Notes: generated from the letters alone by a model not told the origin. DNA of 64,000 nt from Nicotiana tabacum (GCF_000715075.1 NC_134102.1:99532266-99596265), one strand, 5' to 3'. Shown: positions 45,215-57,882, counted from the stretch's first letter. A program made the numbers and translations.

Positions 45215-45965
45215 GAGAATGGAGATTGAGTACGATGGTCCCTTGTACAAGAACAAATGCGATATTTAAAATTATAACAACTATAGAGGTATCAGGGTGC
45301 TAAGCTATACTATGAAAATTTGAGAACGGATGGTGGAGATGAGGGGGAGGAGGGGTGCTCGAGAACCAGTTCGGATCCATGCCCGAGAGATCGACTACGG
45401 AAGTCATACATATTGTGAGGAGACTAGTTGAACAATGTAGGGAGAGGAAGAGGGACTTACGTATGGTATTCATCGACCTAGAAAAAGCATACGACAAAGT
45501 CCCAAGAGAAGTAATTTGGAGATGTATAGAGGCTAGAGGTGTACCTGTAACGTATATTAGGGTGATTAAGGACATGTATGATAGAGCCAAGATCCAAGTG
45601 AGGACAATGAGCGAAAACTCGGGTCACTTTTCAGTTTTGATGGGACTGCATCAGAGATCTGCACTTAGCCCGTTATTATGTTTCCTAGTGAAGGATGAAT
45701 TGACGCGACACATATATCCAAGGGGCCTTGGTGCATGCTATTTGTGGATGACATAGTACTGATTAACGAGACGAGGAGCGGTATTAATACTAGGTTGGAG
45801 GTTTGGCGACAAACCTTGGAGTCTAAGGGTTTCAGGCTGAGGAGGACTAAGACAGAGTACCTGGAGTGCAAGTTCAGTGGTGTAACACACGAAGCAGACG
45901 TGGAAGTGCGGTTTGATACACAAGTCATTTTGAAGAGAGAGTTTCAAGTATCTTTGATCCATAGA
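45215..45965 (+). pseudogene. RTE-type LINE reverse transcriptase fragment
   Basis: The translation shows the order of RT blocks of plant RTE LINEs: NCNNYRG near 45270, then [19 protein letters not shown] (45370 on), [43 protein letters not shown], and after a frameshift near 45735 the catalytic [14 protein letters not shown] followed by [13 protein letters not shown] and [10 protein letters not shown]. In related elements the block reads HQGSALSP; here G is R. Endonuclease and the RT start are missing and the 3' end fades into an A-rich stretch. It is a truncated dead copy. Confidence 0.85.
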
Positions 45966-46339
45966 AAATGGGTTGAATCTTCAAGAATATCAAAAAGAGA
46001 AAAAAAAAAAGGGAGACATTTCCGCCAAGAGGTAATCATTTCACTTGAGTCTCATATATTTGATATATTGAAGCATGGGTAGCATGTTTATGAAGTTTAA
46101 AATTATAATGAAGTACTATAGGAACCCAAGGGGTGGGTCTTAAAAATAATATTTTGGAAAGAAGATAATGAATAGTGATGAATTGATATAAATGAAATTA
46201 TTTTGAGTTTCTAACTTAATTGATAACTAACTTGATAACTTAATTGATGAACGAACTGAATTTTGAATCACCATTTGGACTATAGATGCAACACTAGTTC
46301 TTAAAATGGGTGTTCTTGGACCTAGAATTTTTTTGGAGA
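45966..46339. other. Unassigned, possibly LTR-derived
   Basis: AT-rich. It contains an internal near-repeat (AAGAAGATAATGAATAGTGA at 46159-46178 against GGAGAAGACAATGAATAGTGA near 46336). It leads without a visible border into the family-A-like LTR segment. Confidence 0.4.
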
Positions 46340-47024
46340 AGACAATGAATAGTGACTTGATGATGTTGGGTAATTAACGTAGTATCATTAATGACTTTAA
46401 ATGAATATTAAATGATAAGAATGGAAGTAAATAGGCTAATAGGTAAACCTATTGGATAATTTGGGATGGTTGAAGGCTTGTTGCCGACTTGTGAAGCCTA
46501 AATGGATATTTATGAATTTTTTCGGGTTTGTTTTGATGTAGTTGATATATTTAATGGTAGATGTCAAATTCTTGGTGACATTTAATCATTTTAATCAATT
46601 GGAGCATTGTAATATTATTTTGAGCTAGAAGGTTAAGGTAAGTTGATTAAGACTTACTCTTCGTGGGGGATTCTCTCCAAAAGCATATTTTGAGTTGATA
46701 AATTGTATTATTTATAAATGTGAATCCGTACTTGTGGGGACAAGCGAAAAAAATATCACCATGCGTTTCTAAATTTGTCGCTTATGAAGTGTCATATAAT
46801 TTTATAAAAATCTCGTTTTCAAAATTTGTTGGCAATTGACACTTATGAAAAATATTGTAAGTTTTATTAAAACTTATATACTTATAAGAATATAAAATGC
46901 TTGAGTGCTAAAAATATGTTTTAATGAAAAAGTTTGTCTTTTGAAATTTTAACAAAGGAGTAGCACTTGTTGTATCTTTAGATTGATATTAAATTGTTAA
47001 AGGCTTTAACATGAAAAAGGTTAT
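46340..47024 (+). mobile_element. Left part of a family-A-like LTR, interrupted
   Basis: Collinear with 2655-3340 of the family A LTR (shared blocks ATTAACGTAGTAT, GTAAGTTGATTAA, ACTTACTCTTC, GGCTTTARCATG). It stops at GGTTAT, where the family E element begins, and resumes at 59205. In the uninterrupted family A copy the sequence reads straight through (GGTTATTTATTT near 3335). Confidence 0.75.
47020..47024. repeat. Target-site duplication GTTAT, left copy
   Basis: GTTAT before TGATCACGCC is repeated at 59205-59209. The uninterrupted homologue near 3336 has it once. Confidence 0.85.
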
Positions 47025-48310
47025 TGATCACGCCAAACTCTGCCTTGTACGAAGGACTAAGCGGTCGCTGCAAATATAACCCGGTTCAAGTCCGGAGTCG
47101 AATCCCATAGGGAACTAACCTATTTACTACAACCTTATGTAATGCTAATGATAAGCTCAGACAACTTTCAGATGCAATAGTTTTATGAATAATCAGTGAA
47201 AATTATTTAGCCAAGGAAAAATGACAATAAAATTAGCAATAATCAAGACTAAAATTGAATTCAAGGATAAAAGGGTCTAGGACTATTGATTTTTCCAATT
47301 GCCAGATTAATTCTCAATTCTTTAGCTATAATCTCGCCATAATACTCTATGAGGATTATGAGTTCCGGGCTACCGTAATTACCTTTCGATCAATTGCGAT
47401 AATTTACTACAATCATTCTCTCGAACTACTCTAGTTAACAATTTATGCAACTCAGGATTATCCCACCAAAGCTTCATTATTTCTAACCCCACTTTTAAAT
47501 TCAAGTAATTAATCTCTTAACTTCCCCAAAAGTGGTGTTGTTCAACAACAATCTAACCAAGTGTTCTTTCTCAAGCAACACAAGGTGAATAGACACGATT
47601 AATCGAGGGCCCTTTTAATTAACCACAATACAATACGTAATTGAACGATCATAGAACAAACACGGCTCAATTATAACAAAATAGAGTCAAGACTTCATCC
47701 AACAATTGGTTCCATTGACCCTAGATGATAGATTTAGCTACTCATACCAATGGAAAATAAATCACTAAAATAATTCATAATCAACAAATAGAAGTATGAA
47801 GAAGAAGATGAAAACTCTTAGGAATTTATCCGTCTTTTCTCCCTCGTTCTTGCCTCTAAAACCTTCTAAAAATAGCTTTCTCTCACTTCTGGGCGAGTTT
47901 AGGTTTCATATAGGTTTAGGTTAGTCGCCTAGGAAATTACATAATTAACCCTGCATGTTTGGCTTTCATCCGCCCGTCCGCGGTCGCGGATTAGACCATG
48001 GATCCGACCGCGGATTTGGACTGCCTCACTGCCTTGAGTTCGCGGCCCACTCCGCGGCCGCGCACCTAGAGGGGTCGTTTCGCTTGCTTTTCTCGCTCCT
48101 TTTTGACCGGGCTAACCTTCGATTGCCCTTTCACATTCCATGTTGACTCCAAAACACTGGTTAGCTCCCTCCTAGCTCGGAGTAGCTCCTGCAAAGCATT
48201 AAATTCTTAATTAGAGCATTTTGTTATCTTTTAGCATTCAAATATCAATAAAGTGCGGCTAAATTAGAGTGTAAGTAGTGTCTAAATTGCATGAATATAG
48301 CCTACTATCA
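47025..48310 (-). mobile_element. 3' LTR of family E
   Basis: A 1286-bp LTR, plus-strand TGATCACGCC...CTACTATCA. GC-rich words of the type CCGCGGTCGCGGA lie at 47970-48065. Collinear with 57906-59204. Confidence 0.9.
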
Positions 48311-48311
48311 A

Positions 48312-48348
48312 CACCCCACACTTAAACCATTGCTCGTCCCCGAGCAAT
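48312..48348 (-). promoter_or_regulatory. Hairpin and polypurine tract of family E
   Basis: On the minus strand ATTGCTCG, loop GGGA, CGAGCAAT (48348-48329), then AAGTGTGGGGTG (48323-48312), then the LTR. Confidence 0.8.
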
Positions 48349-49819
48349 CAAACCATACTCTAAGAGGCCTAACTTCATTGAGCGACTTCCCTATTCGTCA
48401 CACCAAGAATATTTCATATAAATTGAGTACATTACTGCAATATCTACACCTCAAGAGTTGGCTCCCTCTAGCCACGCAATGTTCCTAACCGGCTTACTTA
48501 CTCTATATCAAAGGTCCAGACTTACCTCTCTTTTATGAATCAAGTGCCTGCTCACAACAAAAGAGACTCATTTCACAATCAGTAAAATTCACACACACTG
48601 AGGAACTTTAAAAGGAACAGAATTCACTCAACCTCAGAAATGACATTCTTGTGCCACAGAAAACGCACTATAGGCTTGCTCGTAGTGTACGACTCTACTA
48701 ATTGAGCTCACTCAGTCTAAGATCAAGTAGGACTTTATTTGGATGTAATGTAGGTTGTAGGTTGGGTAGGATATATTTAGATATATAATAGTGACTACAC
48801 CTCCCTAAGCACTTTAATACATTTATTTTACAATCAAGTCCACACCTAAGTTAAACCAATATTTTCATTTTTTTTAACACCGCATATACCACCCCACACT
48901 TCTTCTTTGAGCACAATCACCTTAAAAGCGACTAAAGATTTATTACCAATCAACATGATACACTATTAATAATGTTCTCTTTTTTTTTCTTTTCACAAGG
49001 GGCCTTTTCCAACAAGATATACCTTTCTCCTTATTTCCTAGTTCCACTCAAAAGCTCCATCAACTACCCCACACTTTATTCTTTGTAAATTCATAGTATT
49101 TCCAGTGTTTACGAGAGGTAAAGGATTCAAAAAGATGGTCAATTCAAACAAGGGATAGGGCTTGTAATGTGGTTGCCAAGAAAATAGGATTACAAGCTCA
49201 ACGGGGTTAACTATGGTACTTAGCAAATAAGTGGGTGGAGTATGTATATATATGGTTCAACAAAGAAATGCCTATATCACTTCCCAGACTAAACAAGACT
49301 ACCATTTTACTTTGCAGACACACAAGACAAGTTCTAGACGTTAAATGTCGTGCACAGAATATAACAAGCCTCCCACATACATGGCACATGACTCATTCCA
49401 GATTAGATCATCAAACACTCAGATTAGGGTACTTTAGCCAAATTAAGAACATACATTTTAAGGCCTTCTTACAAAAGTCAACAAATGAGCCTAAGCGTCA
49501 CACTAAAGTAACCGCTATATTCAAGGCATTACGAAATCAAACAAGGCTTCCTATTTTAATTTTGCCCATAGCCCATAAGTTCCTAACTAAAAAATAAAAA
49601 GCTAACTACACCCGGTTCAAACAAAACCCATGGAAAGAACTGTGGTTTGAAGAAAAACCAAGGGGGAATTGATACACTACTACAAAAGAAAATCTTTTTT
49701 TTTTATTTCGACTTTAGTCCCTCAAGAAACCCGTCAAATGATATCCATCGTTGGGCCAAGTCAAAATTGATTTATACAAATAAACTACGAAACTATCTAC
49801 ATACAACAAAGAATCCCCC

Positions 49820-49856
49820 ACCCCACACTTAAAAAGATGGCATGTCCCCATGTCAT
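49820..49856 (-). promoter_or_regulatory. Hairpin plus PPT-like motif after ORF3, family E
   Basis: On the minus strand ATGACATG, loop GGGA, CATGCCAT (one mismatch in 8 pairs; 49856-49837), then AAGTGTGGGGT (49830-49820). It starts about 40 bp after the ORF3 stop. Confidence 0.65.
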
Positions 49857-49898
49857 ACAAAGTAAAGTAATGTGAGGTAAAGGAACTTCCTTAGTGGA

Positions 49899-51068
49899 TC
49901 AATCTTGATCAGAGACAGTGTCAGGGTCGAGATGACATGCTCTCCCCAGCACACGCAGCCAACCCATGATTTTCTTTTCTGACTTCGTATTTTGGGTTGC
50001 CAAAGCATCAACTCTGGTCCCTAATTCCGTGATGGAAGTGCGTAGTCCTGCCATGTCTTGTTCTAGGGCTATCATTCGCGTGCTCCGTCTACCCTGGGAT
50101 GGTCCTTCAGCCACTGCAGCTTGTTCCTGTGGGGGTAAGGCAGGTTCAACCTCCTCCTGCCCTTCGTCGCCCTCTTATGACGCATTAGAATCGTCACTAT
50201 GAGTTGCTCCTGGTACCATCGGATCTTTCCCAATGGTCACTTTGTCTGCCCTGAACTTTTCTTCTTTCTTTACCATGCCATCCGCATTTGGGTTCTTAGG
50301 CACCCTTGTTTCCCGGCACAATCTAGTGATCAGAGAGGGGAAAAAGAACCCATACCTCTTCTATGTTGAATAGACGAACATCTCAGACTGAAGAACCTTG
50401 GCCACATTGAAGTCGTGGCCATTCACGAAGCACCATATCAAGGCAGCTCTCGGACCATTTACCTCCGTGGTGTTGTGGGACGGCAGTAAGTGACTGTTGA
50501 TGATGTACAACCAGCATTTTCCTTCAAAAGTGAGTGAGGAAGAGTGTAGCTTCGATCCCGGCACAACCCACACTACCTCTTTGTCTGGTGCACAGATAGT
50601 TCTGAAAAACCTGCTCCATGTGATGGGTTCTCTCCTGTAAGTATTATAGAAATCCTCCTCCCCATTGAATTCAGGCAATCGATACACTCTCCCGATGGCT
50701 TCTAACGAGGCATCCACCCTCGTGTGTCGTACAGTGCATATTCTATCCTCATGTTCGGGGCAGTTGGCATAGAACTCCTGAACAAGCATCAAGTTACCCT
50801 CCTCCGACTCTTCGAAAAAGTTGTCTAATATGCACCTGATCAACTCCCGATACATATTAGGCCATTCATCCTGGAGGGATGCCCTGTCAATACCCCTTTC
50901 TGGTACAGGTTTTTTAGTGTCCTTCAAACTGAAACGGTCTTGGGCAGCTCTGTAGACAAACCTGGTACGATCAAACTGAGTTGCACTGGTCAATACCCGT
51001 CCCCGAGATGAGCCTCCATGACCACTTGATGAGGCCCCGGTAACGCGTCTCTTCCTTGAAGGTTGCAT
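49899..51068 (-). pseudogene. ORF3 of family E (two internal stops)
   Basis: ATG at 51068 opens 235 codons to a stop at 50361. The same frame then continues, with a second stop near 50176, to 49899 (about 390 codons in all). The N-terminus is basic (PSRKRR), the core has EFYANCPEHEDRICTVR, VDASLEAIGRVYRLPEF and LLPSHNTTEVNGPRAALIW, and the C-terminus has a coiled-coil-like stretch (MIALEQDMAGLRTSITELG). The core aligns by eye with family B ORF3 (ELYANWRHARGNIVRVRG, VSAEALNNFLRVP, LLPCQHKTDVPRYRALVL). No membrane segment is visible. Function unknown. Confidence 0.75.
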
Positions 51069-51073
51069 GTTAC

Positions 51074-51712
51074 CTACACAATAAATACTACTATCAGTAG
51101 AGAGAGGAATATGTGTCCCAATGGCGTTTACTCAGACTTCACTCGCACAATTAGTCACAATTTATCTTCAACACTCATTAAGGCAAATTAACAAACAGGT
51201 AGTGTGCATATGTACCCCCAAGTCACCCAAAGACCCAATCAAACCCAACAATGTCTTCCTCCAAATCAATAAATTCAAATAGCCTCCATATACCACATAT
51301 AAACCACAATCCAAATCCCAGACAAAAGTACCTATGATTTTACTACCCTATACAAAAAAGGAAAAGAAAATACTAAGAAAGAAGAATAAAATCATATACT
51401 TACTTGGAGATCTTTAGAAGAACGGAGGTTGGAGATCGGTTGAGTGGAGAAGAGAAGGAAGGAGAAGAGTCTTGTGTGAAAAGAAAAATTTGGGAAAATG
51501 AGGGGTTTGAGTTCTTGAAGTTAGGGAGGGAAAAAGAGAAGTGGGGGGAAGTGAGGGGTTTGGGTTGTTGAAGTTAGGGAGGGAAGAACAGAAGTGGGGG
51601 GAAGTGACGGGTTTAGGTTCTTGGAGTTAGGAAGGGAAGAAGAGAAGTGGGGGAAGTGGGGGTTTGGGTTAAGGAAAAGAAGGGGGTTGGGGACTAAAAA
51701 TAAAAAACTTAC
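51074..51712 (-). other. Putative intron in the ORF3 leader of family E
   Basis: On the minus strand a donor CAG|GTAAGT (51715-51707) and an acceptor TTTATTGTGTAG| ending at 51074, five bases before the ORF3 ATG, with CTGAT nearby as branch point. Length 639 bp. An alternative donor CCAA|GTAAGT begins at 51403. Splicing is inferred. Confidence 0.5.
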
Positions 51713-52163
51713 CTGGACAAGCCCGGGTTTTCGCGCCCCAATCCGTGGTCCAATCCGCGACCGCGGATTCTGGGTAGAGGGGGTCCCAAAATTCGCGCCC
51801 CAATCTGCGGTCCGATTTGCGGCCACGGACGGGGGGCAGAACATAGGCCAAAATTCGCGGCCCAATCCGCGACCGCGGATCTCCGTCTCCAGCCAATTTT
51901 TGTGTTTGCCGCATTTTTTTACCTAGTCTTGGGTTAATTTCGACCCCCGAATCCTTCCGATGCATGTGATCTTTGCCCTGTACACTAGTAGGTCGGTCAA
52001 AGTCATTCAAAATCAATTACAACAAACAAAGTAAGAAAAATAATAGGTTGCCTCCCAAAAAGCGCCTAAGTTAATGTCGAGGCACGACGATTTACAACAA
52101 AACATGGGTTGCCTCCCAGGAAGCTCCCAATTTAACATCGCGGCACCACGCAGGCTTTCATTA
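51713..52163 (-). other. Leader between integrase and ORF3, family E
   Basis: Non-coding. It holds GC-rich words such as AATCCGCGACCGCGGATT (three clusters at 51735-51885) that resemble the words in this family's own LTR. Further toward integrase are two copies of GGTTGCCTCCCA (52046 and 52109). Confidence 0.6.
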
Positions 52164-53222
52164 TCACTCCTCGTTCGCGTACTGGGGCTCTTCAAAAGTT
52201 ATCACCACTCTATCCCTTTTCTCTTTGACCATTCCAAGGTAATGTTTCAACCTTTGCCCATTTACCGTGAACTTGTTTGTCCCATCTTCGGATTCAATCT
52301 CCACAGCTCCACTTGAGAACACTTGCACCACTCTGAAGGGTCCTGACCATCTGGACTTCAACTTACCTGGAAACAACCTCAATCTCGAGTTGTATAACAA
52401 CACTAGATCTCTGGGCTTGAAGTTCCGATCTAAGATGTGCTTATCATGGATCATTTTCATCTTTTCTTTGTATAATCTAGCATTTTCAAATGCATGGAAC
52501 CTGAATTCCTCGAGCTCATGTAACTCAGTGACTCTGATGGTGCCTGCGGTCTTTATATCCAGATTCAGCTGCCGCAGTGCCTAAAGTGCTTTATGTTCGA
52601 GCTCTACTGGAAGGTGGCATGCCTTTCCAAACACCAACTTATACGGTGACATACCAATTGGAGTTTTGAATGTTGTGCGGTATGCCCATAATGCATCATC
52701 CAGTTTCTTCACCCAATCGGTCATTGTTGCATTCATTGTCTTTGTCAGGACACTTTTAATTTCTCTATTGGACACTTCAACTTGCCCGCTCGTCTGTGGA
52801 TGGTACGGTGTGGCTACTTTGTGGCGAACTCCATACTTTTCCAACAGACGTGCGAACGCTCTGTTGCAAAAATAGATTCCACCATCACTGATTATAGCTC
52901 TTGAGGTGTCAAAACGTGTGAAGATGTTTTTCTTTAGGAAACTTGTTACCCCTTTTGCATCATTGGTTGGGAGATCCACCGCTTCGACCCACTTGGAGAC
53001 ATAGTCAACCGCTACCAATATATATTTGTTACCATACAAGCTGACGAATAGCCCCATAAAGTCGATCCCCCACATGTCAAAAACCTCCACCTCTTGAATT
53101 GTGGTCATCGGTATCTCGTGATGGCAAGATATGTTGCCTATCCTTTGGCATTCATCGCAACTTTTGACCCAAGCATGGGCATCCTTGAACAGAGTAGGCC
53201 AATACAATCCCGATTCCAACAC
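52164..53222 (-). pseudogene. Integrase of family E
   Basis: On the minus strand: the zinc-finger second half CDECQRIG, the core [19 protein letters not shown] and [11 protein letters not shown] giving the DDE residues, then [15 protein letters not shown] and the C-terminal domain SRWSGPFRVVQV. An in-frame stop at about 52581 separates the core from the C-terminal part (52460-52164), which is in the same frame. The zinc-finger His pair lies upstream in damaged sequence. It would insert element cDNA. Confidence 0.85.
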
Positions 53223-53440
53223 TTTTGCTGCTATCCGAATTCCTCCAAAGTGTCCACCATATGGTGAAGCATGGCAAGATTACAAAATAGAAGGTTGATC
53301 TTTCTCGAGGATACACCTCCAGATCATGTTATCTACACATATTTTAAACAATAGAGGTTCGTCCCAATAAAAGGCTCGACAGTCGCGAAAGAACTTTTTC
53401 TTTTGAATTGCGGAGAGTTCATAAGGTACAATACCGCTAG

Positions 53441-54401
53441 CTAATAGTTAGCAATATCAGCATACCATGAAGTCTCCTCCATTATCACAGCAAGTAACTG
53501 TTCATCCGGGAATGTCTCTGTTATGTATTCAACCTCCATTCTCTTTTCAGCTCCTTCTAATCTTGAGAGGTGATCTGCCACTTGATTGTCCGTCCCCTTT
53601 CTGTCACGAATTTCCAGATCGAATTCTTTTAGCAAAAGAACCCAGCGAATCAAGCGTGGCTTTGACTCCTTCTTTGCTATCAAGTACCTAATTGATGCAT
53701 GGTCAGTATAAACAATAACTTTTGAACCAATTAAGTACGACCTGAATTTGTCGAAAGTAAACACTAAAGCCAGAATTTCCTTTTCCGTTACAGTGTAATT
53801 GAGCTATGCACCGCTGAGCGTCCTGCTAGCATAGTAAATCGGGTGCATCATCTTGTCTTTTCGCTGTCCCAAGACTGCTCCTATAGCATAATCACTGGCG
53901 TCGCACATGAGCTAGAATGGTTGCTCCCAGTTGGGTGCAACAATGATGGGTGCAGTTATCGGTCTCTTCTTCAGCTCCTCAAATGCCAACCTGCAATCAT
54001 TAGAAAGCACAAAGGACTGATCATTTTCAAGAAGTTTACATAAAGGGTTAGCAATCTAGGAAAAATCTTTTATGAATCGCCTGTAGAACCCGGCGTGCCC
54101 AAGGGGCGGTGGCAATTTCTCACTGCCTTGACCGAAGTGGGCGGTGGCAATTTCTCAATCACATCAACTTTATCATGTCGACCTCAATTCCCTTACTGGA
54201 CACTCGATGCCCTAAAACTATTCCTTCTTGTACCATAAAATGGCACTTTTCCCAATTCAGCACCAAATTTATCTCCACACATCTTTTGAGCACTCTTCTT
54301 AAATTGTGAAGACAATCTTCGAATGAATCCCCCACCACGGAGAAATCATCCATAAACACCTCCATAATATCCTCCACCATGTCAGTGAAAATGGCTAACA
54401 T
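53441..54401 (-). pseudogene. RT C-terminus and RNaseH of family E
   Basis: The RT part 54401-54159 carries FMDDFSVVGDSFEDCL and [18 protein letters not shown]. The RNaseH part 53764-53441 carries [17 protein letters not shown] and VADHLSRLE; the DASD and TEKE blocks lie in the frame-damaged stretch between. A 35-bp direct duplication at 54104-54157 (unit starting GGGCGGTGGCAATTTCTCA) disrupts the region after the RT thumb. Confidence 0.8.
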
Positions 54402-54518
54402 TCACCGCTGGAATGTAGCCGGTGCATTGCAAAGTCCGAAGGGCATTCTTCGAAAGGCAAAGATGCCATATGGAAAAGTGAAGAATGTTTTCTCTCTGTC
54501 TTCCAAGGCTATTGAGAT

Positions 54519-55933
54519 CTAGTTATACCCTGAATATCCATCCAAGAAACAGAAGTGGGACCGCCCAGCTAACCTGTCCAACATTTGGTCAATGAAAGGT
54601 AATGGGAAATGGTCCTTTCGAGTGGCTATATTCAGTTTTCGATAGTCCATGCAAATCCGCCGCCCCGTGACTGTACGATTCGAGATCAACTCGTTATTCT
54701 CATTTTGTACGACCGTCATTCCTCCCTTTTTCGGTACACATTGGACAGGACTGACCCAGTTGCTGTCAGAGATGGGGAAGATGATACTCGCATCCAACCA
54801 CTTGATCACTTCCTTGTTTACTACTTCCATCATATTTGGGTTCAGACATCGTTGACGTTCCCTGGAAGGTTTGTGCCCCTCTTCCAGAAGTATCTTGTGC
54901 ATGCAAAAGGCTAGGCTGATACCCTTTATGTCTGCCATAGTCCAACCAATGGCAGTCTTACATTCTTTCAATACCTTCAATAGTTGCTCTACCTGCACAA
55001 CTAGCAAACCAGATGATATAATAACATGCGACGTAGAATTAGGCCCCAAGAAAGCATACCTGAGGTGGGATGGAAATGGTTTCAAGTCCAGCTGTGGTGG
55101 CTCCTCTATTGATGGTTTTGCAAGTGGAGTTGCTCTCTCTTCTAAGCATAGGGGCTCGAACTGAGGTTCCATTTTCCATAATCCTTGACCTTCGAGAGCC
55201 ATGACCCACTCTGCCAACCCTTCACCGTCCATCTTTTCCAAATTCATTAAGCAGGCTTCTAGTGGATCCTTGACATTAAGGGTCTCGTCCTCTTCTTGCA
55301 GTATAACATCTACGTCCTCCACTAGTGAGCAGTTTGCAAATTCACCGGGTCTCATCATGGATTGTTGAACGTTGAATATTATTTCTTCATTGTTCAACCT
55401 CATTTTCAACTCTCCAGTCTCACAATCAATTAATGCTCTCCCAGTGGCTAAGAATGGCCTTCCAAGAATGATGGGTATCTCTTCATCCACCTGACAATCA
55501 AGAATAACAAAGTCTGCAGGAAATACAAATTTCCCCACTTGCACAAGCACATCATCAAGAATTCCTGTCGGTCTTTTGACTGTAGGATCAGCCAGTTGCA
55601 GCAACATTGAGATCGGTCTAGTCTGCCAATGCCCAGTTTCGTATAGATTGCCAAGGGCATCAAGTTTATGCTGGCTCCCAAGTCACACAATGCTTTAGCA
55701 AAAGCATAACTCCCAATAGTGCATGGGATAGTGAAGCTACCTGGATCAGACACCTTTTGGGCCATAGGTCTTGTCACTACCGCGCTGCAGGTTTGTGTCA
55801 GAGTTATAGTGGACAGGTCCTGGAAGTCAAATTTTTGCGACATCAGGTCCTTCATCATTTTTGCATACCCTCGCATTTCCCTAAAAGCATCCATTAGTGG
55901 AATATTCAATTGAATTTGTCGAAGCATTTCCAT
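54519..55933 (-). pseudogene. Protease and RT N-terminus of family E
   Basis: 55933-55448 begins with the conserved linker ([19 protein letters not shown]) and the protease [15 protein letters not shown] frameshift near 55610 moves the reading to 55607-54519: flap region [18 protein letters not shown]-terminal [30 protein letters not shown] and FLDGYSGYN, ending at a stop. Here RT follows KKGG without the frameshift seen in family B. Confidence 0.85.
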
Positions 55934-55960
55934 GAATTTCCTATATTGACCATCTTTTTT

Positions 55961-57757
55961 TTATTTTGCCAATCTCTGAGGGAATGGTGTAGGAGTCAAT
56001 CTATGTCCATTACTTGATGTCTTTTCTTTGTTGGAAGCTTCTGGCACAAGAGGTGCCACCTGTTCTGAGACTTGTTCACCGTCCTTCTCCTTACCCTTAT
56101 CAACCTGAGCTTGTTCAATTACAACATTGGTGAGCTCTGCTGACTCATCTGCCTCTAATGTAACTGGCGTAGTCTCTCTCCTAAATTGAGCAACTTCTTG
56201 CTCTCTGTTTAAATCTCTTCCATTCCTGAGACTCACTTCCATTAGCTGATTTGGGTTCTGTTCTTTTGGGTTAATATTTGTATCTGCAGGCAATGTTCCT
56301 TGGGGGCGATTGTTCAAGGCCATAGACAGTTGTCCCACTTGAGTTTCAATGCCTTTGATTGCTGAATCATGTGCTGCTAACTTTTCTTGCATCTTACCAT
56401 TTGTTCCACTGAGTTGTTGTAGCATACCCCTGATTTCTACCATATTGTTGTCCTATTGTTGATGAGGTGGTTGGTAGGCCAACTGTTGCTGGTGCTGCTG
56501 ATTATAGCCTTGCTTCCTTTGATAAGGCACAACTTGACCTTGTGGTCGTGCGCCTCCAGAATTGGGGTTGTGTTGTGGCAGGTTGGGTCTGTACTGCTGG
56601 TTTGGTGCTGGTCCCCATTGTTGCCCACCTTGCCTCTGACCTCCAAAATTATTGACATAATTCATGTCTTCTCTGAAGCCCTGGTTGTCATTCTCTCCAC
56701 TCCACGAGCACACATATGACTGGTTTATGCAAGGAGTGCACAATCCTCTATTCGTTGTATCAACAATGTGCACTTGCTTTATACCCATCTCATCAATTTT
56801 CTTTGTCAGTATGCTCATCTGAGTCATGAGAGTGGCTATGCTCTCTGCATGGGAATTGTTTGGGTCAAGAGCAACAGAATGCACTATTGGTGTAAGTGTC
56901 GTACCTCTAGCCATCCAGCCTGAATTTTGAGCCATCTTGTCAAGAAGAATCTTGCATTCTGTGAATGTCTTGCTCAAAAATGCACCTCCATATGAAGCGT
57001 CTACATTGGCCTTCAAACTATCTACTAAACCCATGTAAAATCTCTGTCCCAGCATCTGATCTGGAATGCCATGGCGTGGACACTTCACTAGCATACCCTT
57101 GAACCTCTCCCAGGTTTCTTGCAAGGACTCAGTTGGTTTTTGCCTGAACTGTAATATCTCATCAAACTACCTTGCAGTCTTGTTGGGAGGATAAAACTTA
57201 TTTAAGAACTGTTTGACTAATTCTTCCTAAGTGGCAATGGAGTTTATTGGGAGTGAATTCAGCCAAGTTTGAGCCTCTCCAGTCACAGAGAATGGAAACA
57301 GTAATAGCTTGATGGCTTCAGGAGTCACATTCGGCTGTCTTTGGGTCACACATATTGATAGGAAATGCTTCAGATGTTGTTGTGGGTCTTCAATGTATGA
57401 CCCGGAGAATATTCCCTTATTTTGCAACAGATGCAACATGTTGTTGGTGATCTGGAATGTCTCCGCTTGTATCTGAGGTACATCAATGGCGGTGGCTAAG
57501 TTATCAGCAGTTGGTTATGCCCAATCATATAGAGCAGCTTCTGGCACAAGAGGTGCCACCACTCCATTGTTTGGGTCAACCTGATTATTCTGATTGTTTT
57601 CGTTGACATCGTCCATGTTGTCCATTTCAATTTCGAGTGTGTGTTTTTGTTGTAACTGTTTTTTCTTCTTGTTGGCTTGATTTAATGCCCTAAATGCTTT
57701 CTCGGGGTCTGAGAGTCCTTCAAAACGTTTAGCAGTCCTCGAAGAGCTTCTAAGCAT
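55961..57757 (-). pseudogene. gag: Gag of family E (several in-frame stops)
   Basis: All parts (57757-57515, 57439-57227, 57124-56453, 56443-55961) are in one frame, separated by stop codons. Visible: a basic, Gln-rich N-terminus, the gag core (YIEDPQQHLKHFLSICV, LLLFPFSVTGEAQTWL, LQETWERFKGMLVKCPRHG), a Cys-containing segment (LCTPCINQSYVCSW) in place of a clear zinc knuckle, a Q/N/G-rich tail, and a coiled-coil-like stretch (AAHDSAIKGIETQVGQLSMAL). The 25-bp string encoding VAPLVPEA occurs at both ends (56036-56060 and 57536-57560). Confidence 0.85.
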
Positions 57758-57882
57758 ACACCTGAGTCATAGGAGAATTCGAACGTGAGAAATTCAATGG
57801 AAAAATTTAAACATCGTAAGAAATTGATCTAAACTAAAAATCCTAGCAATTCTTCTAAGTTGTAATAAATAACACCGTTAGT

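Larger units (their letters stand above)
48311..49898 (-). other. 3' non-coding region of family E
   Basis: Contains four ACCCCACACTT motifs (minus AAGTGTGGGGT) at 48312, 48891, 49066 and 49820, and two hairpins with GGGA loops (48329-48348 and 49837-49856). It is collinear with the family B 3' region. No genes: the plus-strand frames here are short and lack features. Confidence 0.7.

Noticed and set aside
45215..45965. Possible group II intron or viral polymerase
   Set aside because: The RT block order and wording ([38 protein letters not shown]) fit plant RTE LINEs.
51500..51680. Near-tandem GAAGTGGGGG-type repeats resembling a coding repeat
   Set aside because: G/A-rich low-complexity units in the leader of family E; no frame is shared with a known protein.
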